This document shows, piece after piece, positions 43,553 through 52,546 of a stretch of DNA of 64,000 nucleotides. The stretch covers positions 1,178,001 through 1,242,000 of the forward strand of contig NZ_CP091788.1 of NCBI RefSeq assembly GCF_022024055.1. Reading direction: 5' to 3'. Every line of letters begins with the position of its first letter. Position 1 is the first letter of the stretch. The notes below the pieces were generated by a model. That model made no database searches. It was not told where the DNA came from and saw nothing but the letters and a program-made list of their open reading frames with translations. The DNA comes from Prevotella sp. E2-28 (GTDB lineage Bacteria > Bacteroidota > Bacteroidia > Bacteroidales > Bacteroidaceae). The position numbers and the translations under genes were made by a program.

Positions 43553-43982
43553 ATATCCAAGACCAGCGGTAACGGCTGACTGTATAGTAATAACGAAGGA
43601 TGCAGAGCCAAAGGTGCTGCTTATCCAGCGAGGCATTGACCCATTCAAGGGATGCTGGGCATTCCCAGGCGGATTCATGAATATGGATGAAACGACTGAA
43701 CAGTGCGCAATCAGAGAGCTGGAGGAAGAGACAGGTCTAAAAGTTGCCACAACAGATCAGCTTGGCGCATACTCAAAGGTTGACCGTGATCCAAGAGGGA
43801 GAACCGTAACTGTCGCTTATCTGGCCATAATCGATGAGCCGATTGCTGTTACTGGTCAGGATGATGCTTCCAAAGCCGAATGGTGGCCACTGTCTGATTT
43901 GCCACATCTCGCATTTGACCACTATGACATTTTGCAGGATGCTAAATGTATGTTTGAAACAATAACCAAAAACAGGTCCTGA
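43536..43982 (+). CDS. Nudix hydrolase, ADP-ribose pyrophosphatase-like
   Basis: 148 residues. Nudix box GGFMNMDETTEQCAIRELEE, followed by ETGL, at about residues 46-69, complete with glycine and metal glutamates. The frame YKYPRPAVTADCIVI at the start and the QLGAYSKVDRDPRGRTV strand resemble the ADP-ribose/NrtR-like group. It would hydrolyse ADP-ribose or a related nucleotide. Given an ADP-ribosylglycohydrolase gene 18 kb downstream, ADP-ribose metabolism recurs in this island (inference). Overlaps the previous gene by 17 bases. Confidence 0.88.
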   Translation: MAYTYKYPRPAVTADCIVITKDAEPKVLLIQRGIDPFKGCWAFPGGFMNMDETTEQCAIRELEEETGLKVATTDQLGAYSKVDRDPRGRTVTVAYLAIIDEPIAVTGQDDASKAEWWPLSDLPHLAFDHYDILQDAKCMFETITKNRS

Positions 43983-44011
43983 TTATTGAACCATAATATA
44001 TTTTCGCCTTA

Positions 44012-44026
44012 CGAACATAGAGTTCG
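44012..44026 (+). promoter_or_regulatory. Operator copy 1, CGAACATAGAGTTCG
   Basis: 15-bp palindrome (CGAAC-n5-GTTCG), exactly 11 bp before the TATCTTTG box at 44038-44045. It overlaps the expected -33 region, so a bound protein should block RNA polymerase. Upstream of the WYL regulator itself, suggesting autoregulation. Confidence 0.8.
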
Positions 44027-44062
44027 CAAACGGTATATATCTTTGCACCAAAATTAGAAGTT

Positions 44063-45088
44063 ATGCCAACGAATAAGAATGCATTAATAAGGTACAAGTA
44101 CTTAGACAGGCTACTGTCAGACTACCACCATTTTTACGACATTCATGATCTCACAGAGAAAGTGAATGACATGCTTTATGAGGACGGATTTCCAGAAGTG
44201 ACCCAACGTTGTATCGAGAAGGATATAAACACATTGGAATATGCGCCGTTCTCAGCTCCTATAGAGCGTTTTAACAAGAATGGAAAGCGTTGTATTCATT
44301 ATGAGAACCGCTCTTTTTCGATATTCAAGAAGGAGATTAGCCGCGAAGAGCAGAACCTTCTTCGTGAAGTGTTAAGTACGATTGGCCAGTTTGATGGTCT
44401 TGACAACTTTGGCTGGCTTGAAGATTTCAAGATCGGACTACATATTGAAGAGCGTAGACAGATTATCAGCTTTAGCAACAATCCATATTTACAGAATTCA
44501 AATCTGCTTGGAACTCTCTTTGATAACATTTCAAATGAGGTGGTTATAAAGTTGTCATACCATACATTCAATGACGAGACTATCAGAAGTATCGATTTCC
44601 ATCCTTACCTTCTGAAACAATATAATGATAGGTGGTTCCTGCTTGGTGCAGCAGATAGCGACCAAAAAATTCTAAACTTTGCTTTAGACAGAATAGACGA
44701 TGTGGAATCATTGCCTGAAAAGAAGTATATAGAATGTCCTGATGACATTTATGAGAGGTTCGAGGATATTGTTGGCGTAACCTTATACGAAGAAAGGCAG
44801 TGTGAGCATATTCTTTGCTGGGTCAATGATTCTTCGAAAGGTTATGTTAACACTAAGCCAATTCACGAGAGTTACACTCCGCTGAAAGGCGATAAAGAGC
44901 AAGAACTGCACAATCAATATCCAAAATTAGAAGGTGGAATGTTCTTTAGCATTGACTGTATTCCCAATTTTGAACTGATTCGGGAATTGTGCTCTTTTGG
45001 AGGAAATCTTGTTGTGCTTTCTCCAGAATCTATCAGATCTGAAATTAAGGATCGACTTCTCAAGCATGTAGAACAATATCAAGATTAG
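44063..45088 (+). CDS. WYL-domain transcriptional regulator
   Basis: 341 residues. N-terminal winged helix (LIRYKYLDRLLSDYHHFYDI, then RCIEKDINTLEY, the recognition-helix style D-I-x-x-L), WYL domain in the middle (VIKLSYHTF, FHPYLLKQYNDRWFLLGAAD, ILNFALDRIDDVESL) and a C-terminal WCX-like extension. WYL proteins such as BrxR and CapW repress phage-defence operons. This one is the first gene behind operator copy 1 and is the best candidate to bind all five operator copies. It lies one base upstream of the TPR gene. Confidence 0.88.
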   Translation: MPTNKNALIRYKYLDRLLSDYHHFYDIHDLTEKVNDMLYEDGFPEVTQRCIEKDINTLEYAPFSAPIERFNKNGKRCIHYENRSFSIFKKEISREEQNLLREVLSTIGQFDGLDNFGWLEDFKIGLHIEERRQIISFSNNPYLQNSNLLGTLFDNISNEVVIKLSYHTFNDETIRSIDFHPYLLKQYNDRWFLLGAADSDQKILNFALDRIDDVESLPEKKYIECPDDIYERFEDIVGVTLYEERQCEHILCWVNDSSKGYVNTKPIHESYTPLKGDKEQELHNQYPKLEGGMFFSIDCIPNFELIRELCSFGGNLVVLSPESIRSEIKDRLLKHVEQYQD

Positions 45089-45089
45089 A

Positions 45090-46520
45090 ATGGATATAAA
45101 TTCTCAGGAACATATAAAGGCAATAGCCCCCGAAGTGGCAAAAGCTTATCAATTGGGCAAGGAACAGAAATATGCTGAAGCGTATAATGTTCTTGTGCCA
45201 CATTTTGAAGCGAAAGAAATACCATCGTATTTCGAAGAGCCCTGTGGATGGACTATTTACCGATACCTGAAGAATAATGAAAACAAGCTCTCTTCATTGG
45301 AAATAAGAAAGGCCTTGTCCTTCTATCTTTCCTTTGCATCATGCAAACCAAGCACATTACATTCGTGTATCATGGTCCAGGCCGCCAATCTTGAGAAGAA
45401 GCACGAAAACGATTTTAGATTTGTCGAATTCTGCCAGATGTGGAATCTGAATAGTCTTCGCGAAGAAGATTACATTGCAGCAAAAGGAACAACAGAAAGC
45501 GGTAAAAGCATTGAATTTAAGTCTCTAGCTGAAAACGTGGCCACGAGACTATACAAGGAGTTGAAATCGCGTCATACAGAAGAATTCGTCACTCAGCTAT
45601 TCCCATTCTTTCTGACAGTTAAGGAGAAATGTCCCATGAACAAATTCATTGGCATGTATATCGCTCAGTTGTATTATTGGCAAAATAACAAGGAGAAAGC
45701 CATTGAAGAATATAAAAACATCTTGAAAACTGCACCAGAGTGGTTCGTATGGAAGAACTTAGGTGATATTTGCGAGGATGAGAATGTTCGCATCTCATTA
45801 TACTGTAAGGCCCTGACTATGATGGGAAAGAACGAATACATAGGTGATGTCCGTCTTTGTCTTGCTAAACTGCTATTGGAAACAAACAAAGAGCAAGCTG
45901 CATTTGAGATAGAGCAATACATGAGTACCTATAAAGAAAAAGGATGGAAAATCGCAGGTGAAGTTTATATGCTCCAAAGCAGATTAAGTGGTGTTGCCCC
46001 TTCAAGTCAAGCACGGAAGTTCTACAGGGACAACGTGGAAGAAGCAGAGAATTATGTATACTCAGACATTCCTGTTTATGAACTAACATATAAAGGCATT
46101 GTAACCAATAATGCCGGAAAAGAGAAAGCAAGCCTAGTAAACAAACGGGAGAATATTTATATTCGCACATCGCTTACTTCTCAGTTGCGGAAAGCGTCAG
46201 TAGGAGAAGTGTTCCTAGTACGAGTATACCAACAAGACAAAAAGCAGATTGCTTTGACCATTCATCCCTCAGGCAAAAAAGTTGAGTTAACTCCCAAAAG
46301 GCAGGCTGACAAACAGGTTGGGAACTGCGATATTGCGACGATAAGCGGTATCGTGTCACTTCCTGCCCAGGGAAGCTTTTGTTTCATAGACCACCAATAT
46401 TATGTCCCAGAAAAGCTTACAACAGCTAATGATTTGAAAGAAGGTGACAGAGTAAGTGCCAAGGCAAAGAAAATGCCTGACGGAAGGTGGAGAGTTGTTT
46501 CTATTCTAAAAAATGCATAA
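45090..46520 (+). CDS. TPR-repeat protein with C-terminal OB-like domain
   Basis: 476 residues. TPR-like helices through the first 300 (VAKAYQLGKEQKYAEAYNVL, YIAQLYYWQNNKEKAIEEYK, AEWFVWKNLGDIC-type repeats), then beta-rich parts, the last of which (TISGIVSLPAQGSFCFIDHQ ... EGDRVSAKAKKMPDGRWRVV) looks like a cold-shock or OB fold that could hold RNA or ssDNA. No exact family name recalled. Placed between the WYL regulator and a RecD-like helicase, probably as the helicase's partner. Confidence 0.68.
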   Translation: MDINSQEHIKAIAPEVAKAYQLGKEQKYAEAYNVLVPHFEAKEIPSYFEEPCGWTIYRYLKNNENKLSSLEIRKALSFYLSFASCKPSTLHSCIMVQAANLEKKHENDFRFVEFCQMWNLNSLREEDYIAAKGTTESGKSIEFKSLAENVATRLYKELKSRHTEEFVTQLFPFFLTVKEKCPMNKFIGMYIAQLYYWQNNKEKAIEEYKNILKTAPEWFVWKNLGDICEDENVRISLYCKALTMMGKNEYIGDVRLCLAKLLLETNKEQAAFEIEQYMSTYKEKGWKIAGEVYMLQSRLSGVAPSSQARKFYRDNVEEAENYVYSDIPVYELTYKGIVTNNAGKEKASLVNKRENIYIRTSLTSQLRKASVGEVFLVRVYQQDKKQIALTIHPSGKKVELTPKRQADKQVGNCDIATISGIVSLPAQGSFCFIDHQYYVPEKLTTANDLKEGDRVSAKAKKMPDGRWRVVSILKNA

Positions 46521-48549
46521 TATGGTACTAACAACACAGCAACAGCAAGCTTTAAAGGCTATCAGTGAGTTTCTGAACAGTGATATACCCGTATTCATAT
46601 TGAAGGGATATGCGGGAACTGGTAAGACAACCATGATTAGCCAGATTATATCCGAGATTAAAAAGCTTGAGAAGTTGCCTCTACTTATGGCTCCTACTGG
46701 AAGGGCCGCAAGAGTGCTGGAGACTAAGACTGGCTATGAAGCATTCACCATTCATCGGATGATTTATGAGCTTGACGAAATCGAAACGAAAGAAGATTCT
46801 GATGACATACGCTATATCTTCCCATTGAAAGATGAGGAAGACCTGGCAAAAGACCATATATGCATCGTTGATGAATCGTCTATGATTGGTACTAGGGAAG
46901 TCCAAAACGAGTTGTTTGAATTTGGCACTGGAAGTCTGTTAAATGACCTCTTGACATTTGTCGCTCCACACAGAGGCGGAAAGATCGTTTTTGTGGGTGA
47001 TCCGATGCAGTTACCGCCTGTCGGTGATAATAAGTCCAATGCACTTGATGAAGACTATTTTGAGAAAATAGGACTGAAGGTTAAGGTATCAGAGTTAACT
47101 GATGTTGTACGCCAAGATAATGGAAGTGCAATACTCAGCAATGCCATGAAAGTGCGAGCATTGCTGGAATCCTCACAAAGAAACAACCTTGTATTTGAGA
47201 GGAAAGAAAACGAAGTATTGGACATAGAAGGCTATAACATGCCTACACAACTTCTATCCATCTACCCTAAGCCAGAGATAGGCCAATCTGTCATTATCAC
47301 ATACAGCAACCGTCAGGCACGTGACTACAACTATACTGTCAGGGAAGTCTTGTATCCTGGTCAGAAGCAAATTGTAATTGGCGATATACTGCAAGTGGTA
47401 AGCAACAATTACGGGCTTAACGTTATGAACGGTGACTTCGTTAAAATCGTAGATGTTCTAGGTGATTCAGAGAACCAATCTGCACCGGTTTATGTTACCA
47501 TCGGTAATGACAGAGTTCAGCAGAACATTACGCTCACATTCCGTAATGTAAGAGTCAGGCTTGACAACGGAAAAGAATTCTCATGCAAGATCATTGAGAA
47601 CATGCTAGATGATGCCGATGCAAACCTGTCTTTTGTACAGATTCAGGCACTCTATATCAATTTCTGCATGAGACATCCCGGTCTTAAAAGGAATTCTCAG
47701 CAGTTTAAGGAATATTTGAAAAATGATCCTTATTATAATGCTCTGCGGGTCAAGTATGGCTATGCTATCACTGGACATAAATCCCAAGGTGGAGAATGGG
47801 CAACAGTATTTGTGGACTATACAGGCAGGACAGGATTAAGCAATGACAGTCTCAGGTGGACATATACAGTTACCACACGTGCAAGTCAAGTGCTATACGG
47901 TTGTAACATGCCGAATGTTACACCCATGTCGAGGATGAAAGTGGCTCCTATTATTAAGGTTACTAAACCGAGAGAAGAATATCTGTCATTCTCTGATATA
48001 CCAGAGACGCCATTTCATCAAAGTAGCGCGTCTAACTTCTTGAAGGCGAAATATTGGATTGTTTCTGATGAATTAAAAAACAATGGTTGTTATGTCAAGG
48101 GAGTGGAAAGCAAATCCTATTGTGAATGGTATCGTGTTGAAGACGACAAAAAACAACTGCATACGGTTCAATGCTTTTACAATAAGGCAGGCCTTTTCAC
48201 CAGATATATTGCGCTTGATAATATGGACGGTATCATTCAGATACTCTCTTGCTTACAGGTAAACATGACTCCATTGTGTTCATTCAGATATAATCCTTCA
48301 AGTGAGGTGCTGCTTACATTATATAATAATGTGGAGTCAATCTGCTCTGACTTGGATGTAAAAATCACCAATATTGTAGAGCATCTATCGAGCTATTGCA
48401 TCTATTATTACCTGCAGACATCAGGAAGTTATGCATGCATCCAGTTCTTTATCACAAAGGATGGATTCATTAGTTATGCGCAGCCATTTTCAGACGAAGG
48501 TCTGGAGGATGGCATCCTAAAAAGTGTGGTTGAAAGGTTATGCCCGTGA
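46513..48549 (+). CDS. RecD-like/UvrD-type superfamily 1 helicase
   Basis: 678 residues. SF1 motifs: GYAGTGKTTMI (Walker A, about 32-42), LMAPTGRAARVL (Ia), IVDESSMIG (II), VFVGDPMQLPPVGD (III), LTDVVRQDNGS (IV) and the UvrD_C_2 end YAITGHKSQGGEWATVFVDY with TVTTRASQVLYG (V/VI). The last 180 residues are not typical of RecD. A 5'-3' helicase is expected. The ATG overlaps the TPR gene by 8 bases. An ATG at 46522 is equally possible. Confidence 0.9.
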   Translation: MHNMVLTTQQQQALKAISEFLNSDIPVFILKGYAGTGKTTMISQIISEIKKLEKLPLLMAPTGRAARVLETKTGYEAFTIHRMIYELDEIETKEDSDDIRYIFPLKDEEDLAKDHICIVDESSMIGTREVQNELFEFGTGSLLNDLLTFVAPHRGGKIVFVGDPMQLPPVGDNKSNALDEDYFEKIGLKVKVSELTDVVRQDNGSAILSNAMKVRALLESSQRNNLVFERKENEVLDIEGYNMPTQLLSIYPKPEIGQSVIITYSNRQARDYNYTVREVLYPGQKQIVIGDILQVVSNNYGLNVMNGDFVKIVDVLGDSENQSAPVYVTIGNDRVQQNITLTFRNVRVRLDNGKEFSCKIIENMLDDADANLSFVQIQALYINFCMRHPGLKRNSQQFKEYLKNDPYYNALRVKYGYAITGHKSQGGEWATVFVDYTGRTGLSNDSLRWTYTVTTRASQVLYGCNMPNVTPMSRMKVAPIIKVTKPREEYLSFSDIPETPFHQSSASNFLKAKYWIVSDELKNNGCYVKGVESKSYCEWYRVEDDKKQLHTVQCFYNKAGLFTRYIALDNMDGIIQILSCLQVNMTPLCSFRYNPSSEVLLTLYNNVESICSDLDVKITNIVEHLSSYCIYYYLQTSGSYACIQFFITKDGFISYAQPFSDEGLEDGILKSVVERLCP

Positions 48550-48564
48550 AGTATTTTTATTCTG

Positions 48565-48579
48565 CGAACATTGAGTTCG
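48565..48579 (+). promoter_or_regulatory. Operator copy 2, CGAACATTGAGTTCG
   Basis: Second copy of the palindrome, 11 bp before the TATCTTTG box at 48591-48598 and upstream of the unknown gene at 48624. Confidence 0.8.
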
Positions 48580-48623
48580 TTAGTTGATTGTATCTTTGCA
48601 ACGATAATTAGAAAAAACAGATT

Positions 48624-49409
48624 ATGGCAACAAGAAAGACTACCCGTTATTGGAAGGAAAATAAGAATCAGTACACAAAGTGTCTCTGTTATTCTGATAA
48701 GTATGGCCTTTATACTGATTTAGTTCCAGAAGGATCCAATCCCGAAGAACTGTTGTACAGACCGCAAGGATATGCAGGCTATGTTATTAACAAGATTGAG
48801 ATACCTGGCCAAAATGTCGAAATTAGTATTCTCTCAAACTTCGGATATGGAAGTGCTTCATATCTTCGCGCCACTGTTAATTTCGGCAACCGACGAATTC
48901 TTGACTTCGATCTGCCAAAATTACATATTCTGAATAATTGCAGCGTCTCTACTCTTGATGTACCTACATATAGCTGGGATCTTCTTTTTGAAAAGATAAT
49001 CAATGCCTGCAATACCAATCCATTTGATCATCTCGCAACATCTGCGATTACTTATATTGATGAACTAAGCGATATGCTTGACAGGGATGAAGTCTCTGTT
49101 AAGGGCTATATTGATAAAGAGAAGTCAACAAAATGGGATGGTGCATTCTTGGTATCATTGTTTGCAGGAAAAAAGATTCAAGACTTGGTGAAAGGGCTTG
49201 AAGTTGCAGAAGTAACAAATCCTACGGTATTGAAATACACGATGAACTTGTGCAGAAAGTATATCACGAAAGTGAAAACACAGACCTTGGACTATGAGGA
49301 CTCTCGTACATATCAGTTGTCAGAGTATCTTCTCTCTGTGCACCAGTTCATGTGTGCAAACGAAGGAGGAATAGAGTATCTGAGTATGATATTAGATAAA
49401 GAAGTATAA
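48624..49409 (+). CDS. Hypothetical protein, 261 residues
   Basis: Not recognised. The N-terminal half is beta-rich and aromatic (YWKENKNQYTKCLCYSDKYG, YGSASYLRATVNFGNRRIL). The C-terminal half is helical (YIDELSDMLDRDEVSVKGYI, YQLSEYLLSVHQFM). No signal peptide or membrane helix. It has its own operator and promoter of the shared type, so it belongs to the WYL-linked regulon. Confidence 0.6.
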   Translation: MATRKTTRYWKENKNQYTKCLCYSDKYGLYTDLVPEGSNPEELLYRPQGYAGYVINKIEIPGQNVEISILSNFGYGSASYLRATVNFGNRRILDFDLPKLHILNNCSVSTLDVPTYSWDLLFEKIINACNTNPFDHLATSAITYIDELSDMLDRDEVSVKGYIDKEKSTKWDGAFLVSLFAGKKIQDLVKGLEVAEVTNPTVLKYTMNLCRKYITKVKTQTLDYEDSRTYQLSEYLLSVHQFMCANEGGIEYLSMILDKEV

Positions 49410-49422
49410 AAAGTTGAATAAA

Positions 49423-49437
49423 CGAACATACAATTCG
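49423..49437 (+). promoter_or_regulatory. Operator copy 3, CGAACATACAATTCG
   Basis: Third copy, 11 bp before a TAAATTTG box at 49449-49456, upstream of the FISUMP-like gene pair. Confidence 0.75.
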
Positions 49438-49480
49438 TAATAATTTCGTAAATTTGCATCAGAAAACAGAAACAGGAGTT

Positions 49481-50050
49481 ATGATTGAACTGAAAGAAAA
49501 AGCAGGTATCTACGCAGAAGAGAATGTTATCAACATTCTGAAGGAAGCATTTGCAAAAGTATATGCAGATGGCTATCGCGACGGGTACAGAGATTGCAAA
49601 GAAAATGTTTCTGTCAATCTCCATTTCTGCAATACAGAATATGTGGATCTTGGTCTACCGAGTGGCACCCTCTGGTCTACAGACTATGAAAAAGACGAGG
49701 GTGAACTGATGTATGTTCCATACGAGCTGACTGCTGACAAATCCATACCTACCAAGGAGCAATGGAAGGAGTTGAAAAAATGCGCAAAATGGGAGTTTAT
49801 AGGAGAAGAGGACAAACTCACAGCAGTAAAGTGTACTGGTCCAAATGGTAATACGCTATTATTCCGTATAACGGGATTGATGGATTTTGCAAAGATTACT
49901 CGTTCTGGAAGAGTTTTCTTTTGGGTTCGAAGTGCAATAGAAAAGAACTGTGCCGTTCACATGTGGACGTACAACAATGAGTTGCACGAGGATACCGACA
50001 AACAGAACTCCAACTTGAAACTACCACTTCGATTAGTTCAAGCCAAATAG
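49481..50050 (+). CDS. FISUMP-like domain protein, copy A
   Basis: 189 residues from the ATG at 49481. The earlier TTG at 49454 lies in the promoter box. N-terminal helix with AKVYADGYRDGYRDCKENV, then a domain opening EYVDLGLPSGTLWSTDY, the signature of the Fibrobacter-succinogenes-paralogous (FISUMP) domain, a C-type-lectin-like fold usually found in surface lipoproteins. Here there is no signal peptide, so the protein is cytosolic. It shares layout and about a third of its residues with the next gene (50086). Function unknown. Confidence 0.68.
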   Translation: MIELKEKAGIYAEENVINILKEAFAKVYADGYRDGYRDCKENVSVNLHFCNTEYVDLGLPSGTLWSTDYEKDEGELMYVPYELTADKSIPTKEQWKELKKCAKWEFIGEEDKLTAVKCTGPNGNTLLFRITGLMDFAKITRSGRVFFWVRSAIEKNCAVHMWTYNNELHEDTDKQNSNLKLPLRLVQAK

Positions 50051-50085
50051 GCTGTATATAATAGTAAACAAGACATCATTCGTTT

Positions 50086-50646
50086 ATGAAAGAATTGAAA
50101 GAAATATCGTCTAATTATGCGATGGAAAGATCAAATGATTTATTCTCGCAAGTAGTTGCCAAAGCATATGCCGATGGCTATCGTCAGGGTTACAAGGATA
50201 GAGAGGATGAAATTCCTGTAGATTTACGTGACAGGAAAATAGAATTTGTCGATCTTGGACTTCCTAGTGGAACAATGTGGTCTGCTGATTTCGAAAAAGA
50301 TGGCAATGATATTGCGTATGTTCCATACGAAAAGGCTCAAAAACATGAGATACCTACTTCAGAACAATGTGCTGAATTATTTGGCAATTGCAAGTTCATG
50401 AAGAAAGATAATCTTTTCTATTGTATTGGTCCCAATGGGAATTATGTAACATTCGCACTTCTCGGATATAAAGAATTAGATAACGAACAAGCTACATATA
50501 CAGTAGCTAGCCTTTTCTGGATTTGTAACGATAATGAAAAAAACAATAATACTGCTAGGCTTCTTGACATGAGAGGCATTACAAAAGATACTTATAAAGA
50601 GTTTACTGGAAATAAAATTCCTATTCGTCTAGTTCGCAAAAAATGA
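50086..50646 (+). CDS. FISUMP-like domain protein, copy B
   Basis: 186 residues. Paralogue of the preceding gene: the same helix (AKAYADGYRQGYKDREDEIP) and domain start (EFVDLGLPSGTMWSADF), the same IPT-x-EQ motif and the same IPIRLVRKK-type ending. It has no operator or promoter of its own in the 35-base gap, so it is co-transcribed with copy A. Tandem duplication with divergence suggests selection for variants, such as different binding partners. Confidence 0.68.
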   Translation: MKELKEISSNYAMERSNDLFSQVVAKAYADGYRQGYKDREDEIPVDLRDRKIEFVDLGLPSGTMWSADFEKDGNDIAYVPYEKAQKHEIPTSEQCAELFGNCKFMKKDNLFYCIGPNGNYVTFALLGYKELDNEQATYTVASLFWICNDNEKNNNTARLLDMRGITKDTYKEFTGNKIPIRLVRKK

Positions 50647-50656
50647 ATTTCATTAG

Positions 50657-50671
50657 CGAACATAGACTTCG
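50657..50671 (+). promoter_or_regulatory. Operator copy 4, CGAACATAGACTTCG
   Basis: Fourth copy, 11 bp before the TAACTTTG box at 50683-50690. This promoter starts the retron ncRNA and operon. Confidence 0.8.
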
Positions 50672-50696
50672 GTGCATGTAATTAACTTTGCACCTA

Positions 50697-50930
50697 AATA
50701 AAAACAAGCGGTCTTTGAATATCTGACAGGAATGAACTTTTGACTTGTAGCCCGTCGTATTTGACAGGTGGCCTGGTAGCAATACTGGGTAAGAACAATG
50801 TTAGATTGTTATTATTTCATATCTGTGTGAGTTTTTACTAGAACGACAAGTAGAAGTAGACAAGAACACAGACAAGATTTTCATATACAAAGAAAACGAA
50901 GTTCCTGAAAGGTTATCGAAGGCCGCTTTT
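50697..50930 (+). ncRNA. Retron msr-msd non-coding RNA
   Basis: Transcription should start about 7 bases after the TAACTTTG box, near 50697. AAGCGGTCTTTG (50706-50717, a1) pairs without a gap with CGAAGGCCGCTT (50917-50928, a2), 12 pairs with two G-T: the defining retron end pairing, about 16 bases before the reverse transcriptase ATG. Inside are an msr-like small hairpin CAGG-TGG-CCTG and, toward the 3' side, a long imperfect stem closed by CTGTGT and ACACAG (msd-like). The exact branching G and msd limits cannot be fixed by eye. Confidence 0.78.
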
Positions 50931-50946
50931 TAATAGTAATAGAGAA

Positions 50947-52518
50947 ATGGATAAGTTCGAAACAAGGAAAAGAGTTTCATCACTACAGACAAAAGCAGAT
51001 TTGCTGAAACTGCTAAATGACTTGAAAGTCAATGACTTGCAAGAGAATGCTTATCCTATCCCTATGAAAGCAATCAATTTCTACTGTAATCCAGCACATG
51101 AAAAGAGATATAAATCTTTCTCCATTCCCAAGAAAAGCGGTGGACAAAGAGTTATATCTGCACCATGTAGAGGTCTAATGTCAATCCTCACATATCTAAA
51201 CGTAATGTTTGAAGCCATGTATGAACCAGCACCATGTGTGTGTGGTTTTGCTATTGGTAAATCTGTGGTTGACAATGCTAATAATCATGTCGGAAAGAAT
51301 TACGTTTTCAACCTTGATATGAAAGATTTCTTTCCGAGTATCCAGCAAGCACGTGTTTGGGCTCGATTACAAGCTGCACCATATAACATGAAAAAAGATG
51401 TAGCTAATATCATCGCAGGTTTATGCTGCATGAAGACAAGCGATGGAAAGTTTGTACTACCCCAAGGAGCCCCAACCTCGCCGATTCTAACAAATATGAT
51501 TTGTGAGCGTCTTGATCGCCGTTTAACTGGATTAGCAAGACGATTTGGGCTGAGCTATTCGCGTTATGCTGATGATATTACTTTTAGCAGTATGCATTTC
51601 GTGTACTCAGGCGACGGAGACTTCATGAAGGAACTGAACCGAATAGTCTCTGAGGAACATTTTTCTTTAAACGATAAAAAGACACGTTTGCAAAAGAATA
51701 ATGTGCGTCAGGAAGTTACGGGAATAACTGTAAATGAAAAAGCGAATGTTACTAGAAAGTATGTTCGTGAAATACGACAGTTACTATATATATGGAAAAA
51801 ATATGGCTATAATGATGCCTATAGCAAATTCTATCCTAAATACAAGGCTGAGAAAGGACATGTAAAAAAAGGAGAGCCTGTTCTTGAAAATGTCCTTAGC
51901 GGAAAACTCCTTTATCTTAAAATGGTGAAAGGTGAAGAGGATTCAACTTATCTAAGATTGAGGAAGCAATTTGATAAACTTTCCGGTGATACCATCTTAC
52001 ACAAATCTACAAGTGATGAGTTTAAGTATATTCTTACTTATGATTTGAGTAATTTTATCGCCGTCAACTCAATAATCCCCTTTAAATTGCATATTAAGGA
52101 CGAAGACCTGCAGACAACCGCTTCAGGTAATTATAAAGGTAAAATGGAATTAAACGGAGAGTATATGTCTGTTTTCATAAGCAAAGGCGTACTGAAGCAG
52201 ATTAGAACTGCCGAACAGGGGGATTATACAGACATGTGGAAATGCTATATCTCATTATGTGAATCAGCGAAAGGGAGATTCTGGCTTATACATAGAGGTA
52301 AGCATGATGAAGCCACACACAATCCTGCCCCTCAAAAAACAATAAGTCAAATCATTGACATTTGGGCAAAAAAGGGATTAGAGAAGGCAAAGGAAGTCTT
52401 TGAAAACGTACATTATCCTACCGGGGATTCCATAGACATCAAAGCTATTCTTGATGTTTGGGAAGAGAAAGGAGCAGATGCCGCCGAACAACTTTATGAA
52501 CAATATGTCAAACAATAA
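50947..52518 (+). CDS. Retron reverse transcriptase with C-terminal extension
   Basis: 523 residues. RT motifs in order: FSIPKKSGGQRVISAP (RT1-2), NYVFNLDMKDFFPSI (motif A Asp), LPQGAPTSPILTNMICERLD (motif B), RYADDITFSS (YADD catalytic pair, about 206-209) and VTGITVNEKANVTRKYV (the retron VTG region). The PQGAPTSP motif rules out a diversity-generating RT. The last 200 residues are extra and end with two similar helical repeats (ISQIIDIWAKKGLEKAKEVF; DIKAILDVWEEKGADAAEQL). It would prime on and copy the ncRNA just upstream to make msDNA. Confidence 0.9.
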   Translation: MDKFETRKRVSSLQTKADLLKLLNDLKVNDLQENAYPIPMKAINFYCNPAHEKRYKSFSIPKKSGGQRVISAPCRGLMSILTYLNVMFEAMYEPAPCVCGFAIGKSVVDNANNHVGKNYVFNLDMKDFFPSIQQARVWARLQAAPYNMKKDVANIIAGLCCMKTSDGKFVLPQGAPTSPILTNMICERLDRRLTGLARRFGLSYSRYADDITFSSMHFVYSGDGDFMKELNRIVSEEHFSLNDKKTRLQKNNVRQEVTGITVNEKANVTRKYVREIRQLLYIWKKYGYNDAYSKFYPKYKAEKGHVKKGEPVLENVLSGKLLYLKMVKGEEDSTYLRLRKQFDKLSGDTILHKSTSDEFKYILTYDLSNFIAVNSIIPFKLHIKDEDLQTTASGNYKGKMELNGEYMSVFISKGVLKQIRTAEQGDYTDMWKCYISLCESAKGRFWLIHRGKHDEATHNPAPQKTISQIIDIWAKKGLEKAKEVFENVHYPTGDSIDIKAILDVWEEKGADAAEQLYEQYVKQ

Positions 52519-52546
52519 ATAATAATTTAAATCAACATTTGACATT

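Noticed and set aside
49481..52518. Diversity-generating retroelement (RT next to C-type-lectin-like FISUMP proteins)
   Set aside because: The RT has PQGAPTSP and VTG retron motifs, not the SQ-type motif of diversity-generating RTs. No template repeat matching the ends of the FISUMP-like genes was seen, and a retron a1/a2 pairing is present.
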